The notes under the pieces are model-generated. The model had not been told where the DNA came from, searched no databases, and saw only the letters and a list, made by a program, of their open reading frames with translations. A DNA stretch of 64,000 nt, from assembly GCA_023362775.1 (NCBI GenBank), contig JALMGJ010000020.1, positions 6,947,501 to 7,011,500 of the forward strand, in the 5' to 3' direction. This DNA comes from Charina bottae. Lineage: Eukaryota; Chordata; Lepidosauria; Squamata; Charinaidae. How positions within the stretch are numbered: the first letter of the stretch is position 1; each line of letters starts with the position of its first letter. This document shows, one piece after another, positions 44,119 to 54,279 of the stretch. The position numbers were made by a program, and so were the translations under genes.

Positions 44119-44254
44119 TCCACTGAGAAAATAGAAATCCAGTTGACATGATTCAAGCTACAGACAATTCCACCTGGATGACTGAGAACCTTCATCGACA
44201 TTTTGATACTCTGGCAATCGTATTCAGGTGACTTGTCTCCAATGTTCTTTCTCT

Positions 44255-44290
44255 CTCTCTCCTCCCTCCCTCCCTCCCTCCCTCTCTCTA
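44255..44290. repeat. (CT)n/(CCCT)n pyrimidine tract
   Basis: CTCTCTCTCTCC followed by five CTCC units and CTCTCTCT. Confidence 0.9.
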
Positions 44291-45310
44291 AGCATTGTCA
44301 TGAATTTATTATAATGAATATGCACACATGCCTCACATTTTAAGAAACAATCTTAGGAGCATAAATATCAAGGGAAATGGCTCATCAGAAAATTGGTGTT
44401 GTTTCTTAAATGCAAAACTCAGGCACTCCTTGCAGCTAGAGGGGACAAAAGCCCCCAGAATAGACTAGGCCCATTCAAAAAACTGGAACTCAAAAGAACA
44501 TTTCCAAGATTCTTTGTACCATAAAAATGTCCTCAGAACATGCTTTTTTCAGTCTGTCATGCAGAGGGTTGCAAAATGTTAATTCAGCAGTGGATGAAAG
44601 CTAGATTGATGTGCGTCCCTGTGTATTTTATGTATGCCCAGGAAAAAAATGTTCTGCAGCTTTTATACAAACATTTAGGCATAGTCCCTTATGAAATGGC
44701 TTGATGGATGAAAAATAACAAAAAGGAGGTATATGTTGTTTCTCATGTAACTGGTATATTTATAAAACCAATATATAACATTCAAGGACATGGATGTAGA
44801 CATCCCTCTGTTATAACTGGGACAAGGCAAACAAGATTTTTCCTCCCTTCTGGAAATTTTGCCTAACAGAATAAGCCAAGATATTTATTATCTTATGTAT
44901 TCACTTATATGATTTCAAATTGCAATCACCTTAATATTCAGAAAAATTTCCTGTCCCCCATCATTCCTTTTTGGTGACTCAGAACAAAAACTGAGCAAAA
45001 ACTGAGGAGTTTTTTATCTATTCTATCTGTGTGGTTCTGACTAGCGATACAGCAAAGCCATGGTTTTCACTTCATTACAGTTGCAAGAACTGCAATAATT
45101 ACGTTTGTTACGATACATGGAGTGGCTCTTCAGAATGCAGCCATCACTAAGGACTCTTAATGGCACTCCAGGACTAAGCCAGAACATCCAAGGAAAGCAT
45201 TCAATTGCCCCGCAGAAAGAATGAAAAACCAGGTGCAAAAGGTTGCCTGCAAATGAAGCATCTGTGTCCCAGTATGAATGTGAACAGGTGAAAAGCATGG
45301 CACGCCTTAC

Positions 45311-45374
45311 CGTTTGTCTGCGACCAAGTCAAACCCAAGGAGGACGTCACGTCAGAAAGAAAAAGCTGGAGAGC
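45311..45374 (-). other. Candidate coding exon, 64 nt (low confidence)
   Basis: Minus strand: acceptor-like TGTTCTTTCGCAG, then 64 nt open in one frame only (SDVTSSLGLTWSQTN), then a strong donor-like CG/GTAAGG. A second acceptor-like TTCATTTGCAG lies 64 nt further on, and the frame after it (to the stop at 45041) joins in phase and ends with a Cys-rich NYCSSCNCNEVK segment. An intron of 64 nt would be unusually short. I recognise no protein. Confidence 0.2.
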
Positions 45375-45779
45375 CTGCGAAAGAACACACCCCCAGTTAA
45401 AATGATTACCCTGAAAAGGTCTTTCCTTTTGTTCCACTTCAGAACGTACACCCCATTTACTTAAAATAAGCCAACAGGGGGGAAAAAACCACAGCAAAAC
45501 AACAGCAATCCACAATGCCTGCAAAAATCTACCAAGCCCTTCCATATATCAAAAAAGATTCCATGGAATATAAACATACGTCCACCCCTTGCTTTACAAA
45601 GAGAGCCTGTACTGATGTTATTTGCAGTCTTACAGCAGGAAGGGGTCCTGTAAACCAGCATATTGCAGGTATTTCAAAAGGGACGCTCACAAAGATGATG
45701 GTGGAACAAACTCATTACCAGCTTCTGTGTTGCATTACCACAAAGGCAAATCTTAAATAACTGCAGCGTAATTATTCTC

Positions 45780-46160
45780 CCAACGCATTAACATCCGTGA
45801 GCTCGCAGTCTATCCCCAGACAGACAGTCTGCCAGCCACCAGCGTCTAGCTTCCGTAGGTATGTTGGGGAAGAGGAAAACCACACATTAGATGAGGTCCC
45901 CGCAGCGATGAAAAGGAGAGGAGGCCGGGTGGAAGACACGGAAGGCGCTCGCTGGCCGCAGAAACTTCCAGAATGATGGCGAGGCTGCCACTTCGGCCAT
46001 CATTCATTTACAAAAGGACGCTGCACTCGCCTCAGTGGAAGCAGATTCTTGGAAGGGTCCCTGGCACTGAGCGCCTGACAAGCATTTTAATTGCACTCAA
46101 CGAAAACGTGAGCAGAGGGGCCAGGCCCCAAATCCTAGAAATGCCGTCAACTGGATTTCT
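45780..46160. promoter_or_regulatory. CpG-enriched unique stretch (possible promoter or conserved element)
   Basis: By eye about 20 CpG dinucleotides in roughly 380 bp, against an AT-rich, CpG-poor surrounding, and no transposon ends. It lies upstream (minus-strand sense) of the exon-like 45.3-kb segments. Function is inference. Confidence 0.3.
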
Positions 46161-47154
46161 TTTGCACACCAAATGAAAACCGCAGACACAGACAATACGG
46201 TATATGAAATGTAATTTTAGACAACCAAATTTTAAATATAGTTTAATTTTGCACAGGGCACTGCTATTCCCATCCTTCCCTCTGTGAAAAGGTTTCTTTC
46301 CCTTTGGATCTTCCACTTATTTTTCCTCCTTGATTCATAAAGAAACAACACTATTTATAACCAAAAATATACTCTATGAGATCATTTATCCCCAATGCTC
46401 TGACTTGAAAAAAAAACCTCATACCATAAGGAAAAGGTGCACTAGATTACTATAATAAAGAAGAGTTCACTGCTATAGATTCAAACAGACTACTGTAAAT
46501 TAGTTACGAAATCTCTACTGGGGATTGTAAACAGTAGCAGAAACATGCTACACAACGTATTTTAAAATGCAGTTGCATGACAATTCAGAGTGAACATATA
46601 TGAGCCACCCTACCAAATCACTGCAGATTACGTACATATAAACATTAGGGTTGAGCAAATATTTTCATTGGATTTATTTAAGTGGACAGAAATTTAGGGG
46701 GCGATAGTTCTCAACGACTACATAAATGTGCCGCTATTCCTTTTATTCTTTTTTTTTCTTTCAGAATCACACCCTTCTACTGTATTTTGAATGTTTACTT
46801 ATAAGTAAATCTCACTGAGATTAATAGGACTAATCCCCAGGTAAGTATGCATAGGATTCCAACTGTGAGGCTAGCAATCCACAATTGCAACTAACCTCCA
46901 AAATGCAGAAGACTGATTGTCAAATGATTGGAAAATGTTTTGAAAATATTTTCTCATAAGGCATATCTGGGCTTGTCACATTTCAGGAAGTTCAGAGAAT
47001 GTAATGGGGACAACAAAATCTTTCTGAATGTCAGTTCCACTTTATTTAAAGCATCTTCTGAGAAAAATGGGTACAACTGAACTGCATGAATGTTTTAGTG
47101 AATAACACTAGAATCAGAGGTTTGAAATAAATGTTGTCTATTTTTCCAAAAACA

Positions 47155-48260
47155 GCAGTTGTACGGCTAAGTGGGAGCGGGATGGAGGTAGTGCATCCAT
47201 CCTGGCTCTCTTAGATCTCTCAGCGGCTTTCAATACCATCGACCATGGTATCCTTTTGGGGCGGCTCAGGGAGTTGGGGGTGGATGGAGTAGTTTTGCGC
47301 TGGTTCACCTCCTTCCTCCGGGGCCGCTCCCAGTCGGTGCTGATAGGAGAGGAGAGATCCAGCCCGCGACCGCTCCTTTGTGGGGTGCTGCAGGGTTCGG
47401 TTCTCTCTCCTCTCCTATTCAACATCTACATGAAACCACTGGGCGAGATCATCCGTCACCATGGGATGAGGTATCATCAGTATGCGGATGATACCCAATT
47501 GTATATCTTCATCCCTGGTGAGGTAAGTGATGCAGTGTCCACCCTCTCCCAGTGCCTGGGGGCTGTGAGGGCCTGGATGGGGAACAACAGGTTTCAATTG
47601 AACCCTGGTAAGACCGAGTGGCTGTGGATTGATGGCTTAGCGTCTTCTGGGAAATTATCATCTTTGGTTCTTGATGGGGTAGCACTACCCCGTTCGGAAC
47701 TGGTGCGTAATCTGGGGGTCCTTCTAGACTCACGACTCCTGCTTGAAGAGCAGGTGGCAGTAGTGGCTAGGAGGGCTTTTGCACAACTTCGGTTAGTGCG
47801 TCAGTTACGCCCATTCCTGGATCGCGACGCCCTCCGTACAGTCACTCATGCTCGCGTCATCTCCCATATAGATTATTGCAATGCGCTCTACATGGGGCTA
47901 CCCTTGAAGACTATCCGGAAGCTACAGCTGGTGCAGAATGCGGCCGCGCGGGCAGTTTTGGGTGTGTCAAGATCCGCACATGTAACACCGCTGCTCCGCG
48001 AACTGCATTGGGTGCTGGTTTGCTTCCGTGTACAATTCAAGGTGTTGGCTATCACCTTTAAAGCCCTACATGGCATGGGGCCAGAATACCTGAGGGACCG
48101 TCTTATCCCCATGTTATCGACCTGCCCCACCCGGTCATTCAGAGAGGGCCTGCTGCGAACCCCATCAATTAAAGAGTGTCATCTGATGGGGTCTAGGAGG
48201 GATGGGGTCTTGTGAACCGCCCAGAGTTCGCCATGGGGGGAGATGGGCGGTCATAGAAAA

Positions 48261-48303
<43 letters not shown>
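47155..48303 (+). mobile_element. L2-type LINE, best-preserved copy, internal 3' deletion
   Basis: 5'-truncated; runs from within the RT domain to the 3' block GTGAACCGCCCAGAGTTCGCC...GATGGGCGGTCATAGAAAAT and an (AAAT)n tail (48259-48303). Between 48185 and 48213 the protein end jumps straight into the 3' terminal block, so the rest of the ORF end and the 3' UTR are deleted. No clear TSD. Confidence 0.92.
47164..48215 (+). pseudogene. L2 reverse transcriptase, long open fragment
   Basis: About 350 codons remain open; the frame extends upstream of 47256 through ILALLDLSAAFNTIDHGILL (RT motif region A, with the catalytic-type Asp). Then GVLQGSVLSPLLFNIYM (motif B region), YHQYADDTQLYIF (YADD active site, both Asp present), FQLNPGKTEWLWI, LGVLLDSRLLLEEQV (thumb), and the C-terminal YCNALYMGLPLKTIRKLQLV and ALHGMGPEYLRDRL. 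It ends abnormally at GSRRDGVL-stop because of the deletion. The endonuclease and first part of RT are missing, so it is not functional, but the intact core suggests a relatively young copy. Known role of the family: target-primed reverse transcription. Confidence 0.9.
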
Positions 48304-48663
48304 GTGGTTCCTGCTCATCAATAACTTCAGGTACAATTTACAGATTACAGTTCATCCCACTCTTCCCTCCACCATAGTGTGTATAATAATTATAATAAGA
48401 ATAAAAACAAAAATAATAAGATGTCCTATTGTTATTGGTGTGTTGAGTAGGAGATGAAATAGGATATGCAATGGCCTCTTTAGTACACAGAAAAGTCTAA
48501 TGTACCCTAATGACTGATTTGGGGACTGATTCATTCACTTGTCATGCTATCCGTGTTACACTAAATGCATAGCAAGCAACTAAACACAATTTTAGAAATT
48601 TTAGGAGTTGAACCCCTGACTTTTTCGAGGGGTGGAGAGAAGAAATATAACTCATCCCCACCC
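48304..48663. other. No recognised feature
   Basis: Unique-looking DNA up to the left TSD of the next SINE. Confidence 0.5.
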
Positions 48664-48673
48664 CTAGTATAAA

Positions 48674-49001
48674 GGTAAAGGTTCCCCCCGCACATTTGTG
48701 CAGTCGTGTCCGACTCTAGGGGGCGGTGCTTATCTCCGTTTGTTGGCTGAAGAGCCAGCGTTGTCCGAAGACGCTTCTGCGGGCATGTGGCCGCATGATG
48801 CGCACGGAACGCTGTTACCTACCCACCGAAGTGGTACCTATTCATCTACTTGCATTTGCATGCTTTCGAATTGCTAGGTTGGCAAGAGCTGGAGCTAGTG
48901 CGGGAGCTCACTCCGTCACGTGGGGCTAGGGATTCGAACCTCCGAACTTGCAATCTTCTGATCGACAAGCCTGGTGTCTTACCCGCTGAGCCACCACGCC
49001 C
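48674..49001 (-). mobile_element. Full-length Sauria SINE with TSD
   Basis: Antisense copy from GGTAAAGG to CCGCTGAGCCACCACGCC, flanked by CTAGTATAAA at 48664-48673 and 49002-49011 (extra C residues make the outer boundary ambiguous by up to three bases). Confidence 0.95.
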
Positions 49002-49194
49002 CTAGTATAAACCCAGCATAATTCACTTACCCGCACAGGGAGAAAGAGGGGAAAAGGCTTGGGGGGGGGAGGAATTTTAAAAGAGGGGATCTAAAGGGGG
49101 GAAAGGGCTGGGGGGGGCTTTTCACTGGAACTGATGCTGAGGTAGAGAGGGTTAAATGAAATTCCTGTTACCACAGTCTTTATGAAAATCTTCC

Positions 49195-50280
49195 CCTTAT
49201 TATAGAGTTGGAAGAGGGTGGCTGAGGTAATTGAGCGGAACACCTTGGTCTGTGCAGGAATCCAAACTGGAGCATCTCCAGCAAATGGCAGTCCAGCCTC
49301 TCCTTGAGCACATCCAGTGAAGGGGAATTCATAATCTCTCTGGGCGCTTGCCTCCATTGTTGACCTGCTCTTACTGTTAGGAATGCTTTCCTACCATTCA
49401 ACCAACATCTGCCTTTCTGCAATTTAAATCTATTATCGTCTTAAATCTGTTATTGTCTATTAATCTCTTGCTCTCTAGTGGAACAGAGAACAGGCCTTGG
49501 CTTTTTCCTGTGGGACATCCTTTCAGATACTGGACGGGTTTCCTTACAGTATATACCCTCCTCGGTTTTCTCTTCTCAAGGCAATATATTCCCACTTCCT
49601 TCAATCACTTTTACACAGGATTTACTTTTCTAATCCGCTGCTCATTCTCACCCCCCTTCTCTGAACCTGTTCCAATTTGTCTTTATCTTCTTTAAAGTAT
49701 GCTACCAAATGAACACAATACTAGTCTTACCATTACCAAATAAAATGGACTAGAACTATTATTTCCTGTGATTTAGAAATTTTTCAGACTAAAACGGCAT
49801 TTGCATTTTTTGCAGCCACATTACATTATTGATTGCCGTTCAATTTCTAATCAACTATCATTAAAAAATCTTTTCCCCAGTTATTTTTACCAAGCTATAT
49901 ATTCCCCCATCCTGTACATTTGATTTCTAAGCCACAGTTAAATTTAATTATGTGATTTCATTTTTTAAAAAATTTCTCTAAGCCATCAAGATCTTTTCAT
50001 TTTCGTCTTCTAGGGTATTGATTATCCCAGTCAATCCCAGGTCATTTTGTTTCCTCTACCTACTTACTCCAGTCATTAACAAAATTGCTGAATACAGTAA
50101 TACATCGCCCAGGACTGTACCTTGTGGCACTCTGCTCAATACCACCTTCCAGTTAGATGACCGCTCTTTGAGTAATATTTTTGAGCCACAGATTCATTCA
50201 CTTGTCATACTATCGATCCCATAGTTAACCAGTTTGTTAATCAGAATGGCATGGAATATTATTTTACAAAGAATAGTTTG
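49195..50280 (-). mobile_element. CR1 LINE, antisense, old
   Basis: The left end TATAGAGTTGGAAGAGG is the reverse of the CR1 3' end. Further right come characteristic reversed CR1 blocks: CTCTAGTGGAACAGAGAACAGG near 49475, TCTGAACCTGTTCCAATTTGTC (reverse of the LERVQ-type coding block) near 49660, CCTGTGATTTAGAAATTTTTC near 49765, TTTTTTGCAGCCACATTACA near 49805, and CTTGTGGCACTCTGCTCAATACC near 50120. No frame survives. Confidence 0.8.
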
Positions 50281-50293
50281 CTTAAAAAAAAAA

Positions 50294-50668
50294 AGAGCCA
50301 GTTTGGTCTAGTGGTTAAGGTGCTGGGCTAGAAAGTCTTCTCGAATGCCACCAGATCTGATACTGCTAGTATATTCACCGCTTATGTTTCAGGACTGCCG
50401 TAATTTTTTTAAGCACCTTATTTAGAGCCAGTTTGATCTAGTGGTTAAGGCAACGGGCTAGAAACCAGGAGTCTGTGAGTTCTAGTCCCGCCTGAGGCGG
50501 GAATGAAAGCCGGCTGGGTGACCTTGGGCCAGTCGCTCTCTTTCAGCCCAACTCACCTCACAGGGTTGTTGTTGTGGGGAAAATAGGAGGAGGAAGGAAT
50601 ATTAGGTACGTTCTCTGCCTTGAGTTATTTATAAAAATAATAAAGGCAGGATAAAAATAAAATAAAAA
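50294..50668 (+). mobile_element. Composite SINE: SINE head + transduced flank + full SINE
   Basis: 50294-50331 is the first 38 bases of a CORE-SINE, ending GGGCTAGAAA. 50332-50424 is a 93-bp non-SINE segment also found at 16349-16442. 50425-50668 is a complete CORE-SINE with A-rich tail. The junction shares AAA on both sides. Confidence 0.88.
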
Positions 50669-50892
50669 AAATCAAGACATTTTATGTCTACAGCATACCC
50701 ATAGTCTGCTAAGAAAATTACTCTATCAAAAAATGAGTTAGTCTGGTAACACTTAATCTTGACAAATTCATGCCAACTTCTGGTAATCACAGCATGGTTT
50801 TCAAAGTAGTTACAGATAACTTTAGGAACTGCTCTAGAATATTCCCAGATATTGATATCTGTTTTATTATTCTGTAAGGCCCCTGCTTACAC
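50669..50892. other. No recognised feature
   Basis: Short unique interval. Confidence 0.5.
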
Positions 50893-51309
50893 TGTTTTAC
50901 CCAAGTTCCTGAAGTTACCAATAACAGTCCTTGAGTCGAGGCTTGAAGATTTAAAGTAACAGCATTTATTTGGCCAAGTAAAGCTGGGTGGCATCAAAGC
51001 AGACATCATGACAGTGAAATGTCTGGGAAGATCCACACACACACATCGCAAGTTCAGTACTTATATAGGGTTTGCAAAGCTCAGTAAGAAAGCATCATGA
51101 ACTCTCCTCCTAGTAACAGGGCAAGGTTCCTGAATCTGCATTGCTAGCAGTAAGCATCCTAGAGACCTCCAGGGGCAGTCTGCATGTCTCCTGCTAAGTT
51201 AAACATTGCATTGCTAGCAGTATCTAATCTTCTTGCCTTTTTACCTAATTTCTAACAGCAAGCAGTTTCCAAAAGCAGAATGGCGGTGGTTAAGCTAAGC
51301 TAACCCTTA
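50893..51309 (-). mobile_element. Solo-LTR-like segment (LTR retroelement or endogenous retrovirus), antisense
   Basis: Minus-strand reading has the layout of an LTR: begins TGTAAGGGTTAGC, TATATAAG (reverse at 51061-51068), AATAAA (reverse at 50965-50970) about 95 nt downstream of the TATA, and ends GGTAAAACA. No internal coding region is adjacent. A short TSD is not certain, so bounds are approximate. Confidence 0.65.
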
Positions 51310-51643
51310 CAGTTCCATAGTTCCCTGGATCCTCATTTGCTGTCTTTTTGAAGATAAAGACATTTATCCTCCTCTATATCAGTCTTCCTCGCAAAATTCA
51401 GAAGTTACCCAGACACTCAACATACACATTTAGATAAGAGTTCTTACTGCATATTAAATTGAGCCACATAAAGCAATATTTGCTGTCAGCACTGAAGGTG
51501 CAGTCCCTTCTTATATTCTCTGTATTTTTAAATCCATTTCTTTTTTACTCTTTCTAAGCTTAATGGACACCTTGATTTTTTATTCCAAGCTTGATGGTGA
51601 AAGGCAGTTGGATTTGATATCATCAGCATTCCTTTTCTGGGAA
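51310..51643. other. No recognised feature
   Basis: Unique-looking DNA. Confidence 0.5.
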
Positions 51644-51785
51644 ACCCTGTTGTTGTTGTTTATTCGTTCAGTCGCTTCCGACTCTTTGTGACTTCATGGA
51701 CCAGCCCACGCCAGAGCTTCCCGTTGGCCATCGCCATCCCCAGTTCCCCTAAGGTTGGGTCTGTCACCTCCAGAATATCATCCAT
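51644..51785 (-). mobile_element. RTE/Bov-B-type LINE 3' end, antisense
   Basis: GTTGTTGTTGTTTATTCG, then CAGTCGCTTCCGACTCTTTG and GACTTCATGGACCAGCCCACGCC: a reversed RTE 3' end of a variant different from the 14.4-kb copy. No clear TSD. Confidence 0.8.
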
Positions 51786-51989
51786 TCACCATGGAGATTG
51801 AAACTCATTCAGAGTAAGGACATTTTTCCTGACCATGTTTCTCTTAGTCTGAAACTTCAACTCCATGCCTTCATCTCACATTTCACAATTACCTTGTAGA
51901 ACCGATGCCCTCTTCTGAGAACAAACTGATGCAAAATAGGAATTGGGTATTTGCACCTTTTGTTATTTGTTTTGCTTCATTGAATAATT
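51786..51989. other. No recognised feature
   Basis: Short interval before the pyrimidine tract. Confidence 0.5.
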
Positions 51990-52108
51990 ACACTCCTTCC
52001 TTCCTTCCTTCCTTCCTCCCTCCCTCCCTCCCTCCCTCCCTTCCCTTCCCTTCCCTTCCCTTCCCTTCCCTCCCCTCCCCTCCCCTTCCCTTCCCTTCCC
52101 TTCCTTTT
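51990..52108. repeat. (CCTT)n/(CCCT)n/(CCCTT)n polypyrimidine tract
   Basis: About 118 bases of C and T only, passing from CCTT to CCCT to CCCTT units. A candidate for triplex (H-DNA) structure. Confidence 0.95.
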
Positions 52109-52513
52109 TTTAAACATACCTGAAGAAACTCTTTTTGTTGCTCTTAGCATCCTTCACTAACATCACCCCATTAACTTTAGTCTTTCTGACAGTTTCTCTA
52201 CAATTCCAGACTAACTCTAAATACTCATCTTGGTATCCTCTCCTTCTTTCCAATTATTATATGTATCCTTCTTTGTTTTCAGAACTTTGTTAAGCTTTTT
52301 GTGCAACCATACTGACTTCTATTATTTTCCATTGTTGTTGTTGTTGGAATTGTTTGCAATTGCAATTTTAGTTTATCTTCTTTAAGAATTGCAATTCATC
52401 TTGGGTTCTTCTTGCTGGTAGTTTTTCCTGCCATGGAATCCTATATTTTATTACTCTGAATTTATTGAAACCGTTTTTCTTAAAGTCCAAGTCAAGTGTT
52501 TTACTACCCTCAG

Positions 52514-52590
52514 CTTTGAACCTTTAGTTTTTCTTTCACAAATGTTTAGTTTTTCTTTCGCAAAACCTTTAGTTTTTCTTTCACAATGTT
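52514..52590 (+). repeat. Short imperfect tandem repeat
   Basis: TTTAGTTTTTCTTTCACA-like unit present three times at a spacing of about 24-27 bases. Confidence 0.85.
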
Positions 52591-53901
52591 AAGAGGCATT
52601 CATGGAAATGGTACATGATTTCAGATTATGCAGAGGTGTCCTGAATAATTTTTTCAACAGCCAAAGAATAATATATTTAACATAGTATATTGATTTATAT
52701 GAAATTCTTGCAAGGCACTCCATAATTCTTCTAACACCAGTTAGTCATACAGATTTGGCTACTGCGTGCAGAGTCCCCTTGGACTACATTCATGATGTGG
52801 AAATGGGAAGATAGTGGTAAGGGTCAGCCAGAAAGGAACTCTATGGCCTTCGAACCATTAAGTCTGATAGGCAATGAAGCTACTTGTCTTCCGTGGAATG
52901 TGATCTCTGTTTGTATACATTGGCCAGGAGAATGGCAACATGGATTCTAAATATAGTGGCACTCAGGAACAGGGCGAAGCAAAGCTGATTCCTTAGCTTC
53001 TGGAGAGGGAAGAAGTAATGTTAGAGGATTAAGACCCAAAGTAAAATGAAGCCCACAAAACCAACAACTGATAGCACAAGCAAACTGAGGGAATCATGCA
53101 ACACTCAATTTCTGAAATTGCTAGCAAACACAATTCCCAAAGGCAAATCAACTTCAGTTTCAAGCAACCAGCAACTGCGCAGAGAGTGCTGTATAAAATA
53201 ACGTAGCAGAGAATATGTTAAAGAATGTGGCCTAAGCCCTTCGCCACGCGGTGTTACTTTTATATGCTTTATCATAATAAGTCGAAATAAAATTGTAGCT
53301 GTTATAAGCTGGTATGTGCCCTTTCATTCTGTAATCTCATTCATGAGCTGAACCTTCCACACCTGGGAGCGTTGGATCAACCTCTGACTACTACTCTGCT
53401 ATACGGAAACTTCTTTTTTTCCTAGTAATACTTTCCTTGTAATACTTTAAAGTTAAGTATTAACAATTTGAGAAGCATAGACAGTCTTTTTTTATTTAAT
53501 TAGTATGGTCAGTTTAACATCAAATTACATACAACTTCTTTTATTTCTTATTCGGTTTAGCCTGAATTGAGTCAACGCTCGGTAAAGTTCTGCAGTTCAT
53601 ATCAAAGGATATCACGAAATAGTCCTAGTACATGCCAATATCATTTGTCTTATGCTTTCTAGAAAGATGAGATTACATTTTATTAATTGCTTGACATACT
53701 ACATGAAGAGAAAGCTAATTACTTCTTATATGCTGTATTAGAATGGTAAATAAACTATTAACGGAAATGTCAGAAAGTGGTGAATTTGTGACGTTCGTTC
53801 CATTGTATCAGGAACATAAACTCTACACAATGATAAGCCTAAATTCCTGTTAAGATATAGCTATATCAAACATTCAAATTAATTTAGCTGACAAGGTTTG
53901 C
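52591..53901. other. Unique-looking DNA
   Basis: No gene or mobile element recognised. Confidence 0.45.
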
Positions 53902-53909
53902 CTATAGAA

Positions 53910-54199
53910 CAGAGCTTTCCAAACTGTGTGTCGGGACACGTTAGTGTGTCGGCTGCAGTGTCTGGGTGTGTTGGGGCTGCTGCTGCCTCCGAGCCCTGCC
54001 AGGATTCCGCGCAGGTACCAGTGCCTGCCTTGTGCCTTGCTGCCTCCAAACCTGCTGTGATTCCGCGCAGGTCCTAGTGCCTGCCTTGTGCCCTGCTGTA
54101 AGAGTGTGTCGCGAAATGATGCCCTGCTGTAAGAGTGTGTCGCGAAATGATGCATGTCTAAAAAGTGTGTCACCAACATGAAAAGTTTGGAAAGCTCTG
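53910..54199 (+). mobile_element. hAT MITE family A, perfect 8-bp TSD
   Basis: CAGAGCTTTCCAAACTGTGTG ... AAGTTTGGAAAGCTCTG, flanked by CTATAGAA at 53902-53909 and 54200-54207. Two copies of the roughly 60-bp unit and a duplicated 30-bp unit near 54095-54150. Its right flank is shared, inverted, with 35393-35581. Confidence 0.94.
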
Positions 54200-54279
54200 C
54201 TATAGAAGAAAACTTGCATTGTTTCCTAGGGAGATTCTCAGAACCATCACAAAATTACAGTTCTGAAATGGACACTATA

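Larger units (their letters stand above)
43236..44230 (+). mobile_element. Penelope-like element (PLE), 5'-truncated with terminal inversion
   Basis: Order: an inverted copy of part of the element (43236-43309), a 26-nt spacer, then the PLE in sense from about 43310. It reads LRTALKDCGYPN before a stop, then the linker and GIY-YIG endonuclease (to 43988) and a 3' UTR containing CTGAAGAAGCTTC...GCGAAACG. Established: PLEs encode a reverse transcriptase fused to a C-terminal GIY-YIG endonuclease and often show inverted 5' pieces. The RT domain itself is absent. The right boundary is uncertain. Confidence 0.85.
44291..47150. other. Unique-looking, repeat-poor stretch
   Basis: No mobile element recognised apart from a faint dispersed-repeat relic near 46800-46860. 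Holds the exon-like segments and the CpG-rich stretch listed separately. Confidence 0.5.
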
